Positions 61,894 through 64,000 of a stretch of 64,000 nt of DNA are shown here, piece after piece. This DNA is from Amylostereum areolatum. Lineage: Eukaryota; Basidiomycota; Agaricomycetes; Russulales; Stereaceae. The notes under the pieces were generated by a model that saw only the letters and a list, made by a program, of their open reading frames with translations, was not told the DNA's origin and did not search any database. Every line of letters starts with the position of its first letter. The stretch's first letter is position 1. The DNA lies in assembly GCA_012932865.1 (NCBI GenBank), contig SAXG01000013.1:744001-808000 (forward strand), given 5' to 3'. Made by a program: the position numbers and the translations under genes.

Positions 61894-64000
61894 TCAGGGA
61901 TCAACGAATCCTGTGTCCATCTCTTCGGGAAGTTGGGCGGCAGAAACCTGTTTTGGCGAAGGGATAGGCAATATAGGATGTGCGGACTCCGTGTGGCTCG
62001 CTTGTGAATGGGAAGCGGTTGGAGGTGGTGACGTTTGGGGTAATGAACTGGCCTCGCTGCCAGGAGATGACACGGAGCTTGACGAAACACCGGCAGTCGA
62101 GGTCAATCGTCCGGGACGGTGCTGGACCACTGCGATCATAACTGCGTCCCATATACGGCGCACTTTGCGCCTTGGCGGCGCACCTGAGCGAATGCCATGG
62201 AAGGGTGACTCTTGTGGTATCGAGGAGAGGTCCAGGGGCTCTGTGGATAGAAACAGCTTGAGAAAGCCGACGTCGAGGTCCTGGCCCGGTCGCAGGTAGT
62301 ACGTGAACGGCACAGAGCCACTATTGCCATATCCGATGGTGAGGCTTCCTCCCGGACGAAGGGATGGATCCGGGCGTGCTCCTGAGGTGGGCTGCTGATA
62401 GTACGGCTCTAGAAAAGAATATTTAGCGACGCAAAGGTAAGACGTGCCAAAGAATGGCATACCGATGCTAAGATCGCTACTGTCGAAGTAAAACAAGGAC
62501 GCGTACAGCCCGACTTCACTTTCGTTAATAACCTTCATCCCGTACAAAGTCGTGTCATCCGCCTCGATGTCTATCCTTCCTTGCTCGTCGACGAGGTTGG
62601 GGCCCTCGGGAACACATATCCGCCCGAAAAGATCATCCTTGTCGTCCGTCTCTACCAATTTGGTGAATTCCACATGCACCCTGCTCTGCAACCGTCTCTT
62701 CAGGGGAGAACGGCGGAGATGCCAGTAGAAGTGAGCCGCGCCCCGGATAATTGCGAGGTCGTCAACGCCAGGCTGCCCTAAGGGATGATACATCCGCGTC
62801 ATCCCGAGGCTGACAGTAAGGGCGTCCAAGATGTGGAAAACAATCTCGCCATCCTCCAAGGCGATGGCAATGTCGGCCTCGTCCTTTTCGACGAGAAGGA
62901 TGGTACGCTGACCGGGGTCCCTGTCCTGCATCTCGGACGCTAGCGCCTGCGAAAACGCTGGCCATTTGGTCGTTCACCGGAACATGAAGCCGGAGCGCCT
63001 CCTCTGCGCCTATACGAGTTTGCAAGGCGAAAGCGTGTTCCAGGATATACAAAGGAGTTGCCCCGGTCGGTAAAACCATCTCTGTAGAGAAAAGATGGAT
63101 GGCGCCGGTTCCAAGCACTTCCCAACGGAGACTCTTTAAAACTAGGGTCCCGAGAGGTGTAGATTGCGAACTCGCTGCCCTCAGTTATACCATGCGCCAT
63201 CCCTGCTTCCATGATGTATTTGTTGTCCTCTGCGTGTACGCGGTACAAGACCCGGCCTTGACTTGGAGCTCGCGAGTTGAAAAGTATACGCCCAGCATTC
63301 GCGCCTTCGCATTGAGGGTTTTGACTGTCAAAGTGGAACAGTTAGCATTCCCCGTGACGCCATGACCGTAATAGGGACGTGCCGAGGAAGGTCGGTTATC
63401 CTACTCATCAGATCCGTGTAGGTCATCCTATCCGCACCTACGACGGACAATGCCCTCAGTAGCGCCCGCGTGAAGATGCCTCGACCTTTCTGCTCTAACG
63501 CAACCTCTTCTGCTCCGCAGGCCTGCCAGGAGGACGTGTGACCTTAAACCCGCGTGTGCGAAACCTGACGGAACGCTTGCTCCACGACCCGTCTGACTAT
63601 CCTTCAGGATACCCTCGTCAATGTCCTCGGGCAAGGGTTCTTCAAGATGAAAGCCTCGTGCCAACCGTGTGGGGTCCCATACGTCCGTGCGCGTCCCAGA
63701 GCCAGAATGACAGCAATCGAAGATGACCGTCTGCGTTCCAAGTCAGAACGAGAGAATGAAAGCAAATAGCGATCACATACGATGTTGTCGCCCTTTTCGT
63801 CAGCGAGCTGCTGGAGGAGCACGCCGATTGTACGATCTGGGATGGCCTGTACCACCTTTCCGGCTACCTCCGTGTGACAGTCGTATGGGACGATCAGCTG
63901 GATCTCCGAGTCCGCGCCGCCTGCCTCCCATCGTTCAGGGGTTGGCGCTGTCGTTCCATGCCCGGCGTAGTATATGAAGATGGGGTCGCCGTTACGAATC
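61894..64000 (-). CDS. Caspase-like (peptidase C14/metacaspase family) protein, 3' part
   Basis: The gene enters from the right edge. The visible catalytic half contains IFIYYAGHGT (catalytic His) and, after an intron (63780-63731), TVIFDCCHSGSGTRTDVWDP (catalytic Cys in DCCHSG). Then come DPTRLARGFHLEEPLPEDID, SHVLLA/ACGAEEVALEQKGR, GIFTRALLRALSVVGADRMT and TYTDLMSRITDLPRHVPITV, as in fungal caspase-domain proteins. A long C-terminal region follows (WHLRRSPLKRRLQSRVHVEF, ESEVGLYASLFYFDSSDLSI, LRPGGSLTIGYGNSGSVPFT) and stops at 61894. Such proteins are very numerous in Agaricomycetes and are discussed as cell-death or non-self-response proteases. One extra base breaks the frame at SHVLLA/ACGAEE (63519-63529), and another probably at 62943-62950. 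Confidence 0.85.

Overview
This is nuclear DNA of a filamentous basidiomycete, most likely an Agaricomycete. Genes carry many short introns (about 50-70 bp, GTRNGT...YAG). Host genes are GC-rich. Gene families typical of mushrooms recur: F-box/LRR proteins, WD40 arrays with near-identical repeats, caspase-like proteins, DUF6589 proteins and chromodomain Ty3/gypsy elements. I cannot name the species.

Layout. 1-8.2 kb: housekeeping genes, namely the PP2A B subunit (cut by the left edge), a tiny cytochrome c oxidase subunit, a DnaJ protein, a Hrt3/FBXO9-type F-box protein and a second F-box-like protein. 9.87-13.89 kb: a complete Tc1/mariner-superfamily element with perfect 72-bp terminal inverted repeats, a TA at each end, a three-exon transposase and an unexpected seven-exon companion gene. 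14.4-23.4 kb: two ENA-type Na+/K+ P-type ATPase genes facing each other tail to tail; the first lacks a block of its nucleotide-binding domain. 24.2-26.7 kb: TRAPPC12. 28.7-31.6 kb: a conserved Agaricomycete protein and a WD40 array. 32.7-33.3 kb: a remnant of an alpha/beta hydrolase.

33.52-60.28 kb is the most remarkable part. A 32-bp perfect inverted repeat bounds a unit of about 6.4 kb holding a DUF6589-like gene (+) and a RecQ-like helicase gene (-), whose stop codons are separated by only 10 bp. The DUF6589 gene is split in two places by related LTR retrotransposons of 10.17 and 10.20 kb. Each has its own 5-bp target duplication and LTR pairs that differ by about one base. Removing each insert plus one duplication rejoins the reading frame. 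I interpret the unit as a DNA transposon family that has probably not been described.

The two retrotransposons are chromoviruses (protease-RT-RNase H-integrase-chromodomain) with odd features. The leader has no ATG for over 1 kb although the gag frame is open through it. Gag and Pol are joined by a GGGTTTT slippery site. A 3-kb accessory block 3' of pol holds two long overlapping frames, a small basic protein and a small single-membrane-span protein. Copy 1 carries a 58-bp intron in the overlapping genes that copy 2 lacks exactly, as expected if copy 2 descends from a spliced RNA.

60.6-64 kb: a conserved Agaricomycete protein and a caspase-like gene cut by the right edge. Several host genes show single-base frame breaks, often near C/G runs, whereas the mobile elements do not. 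Assembly error and real decay cannot be separated from sequence alone.
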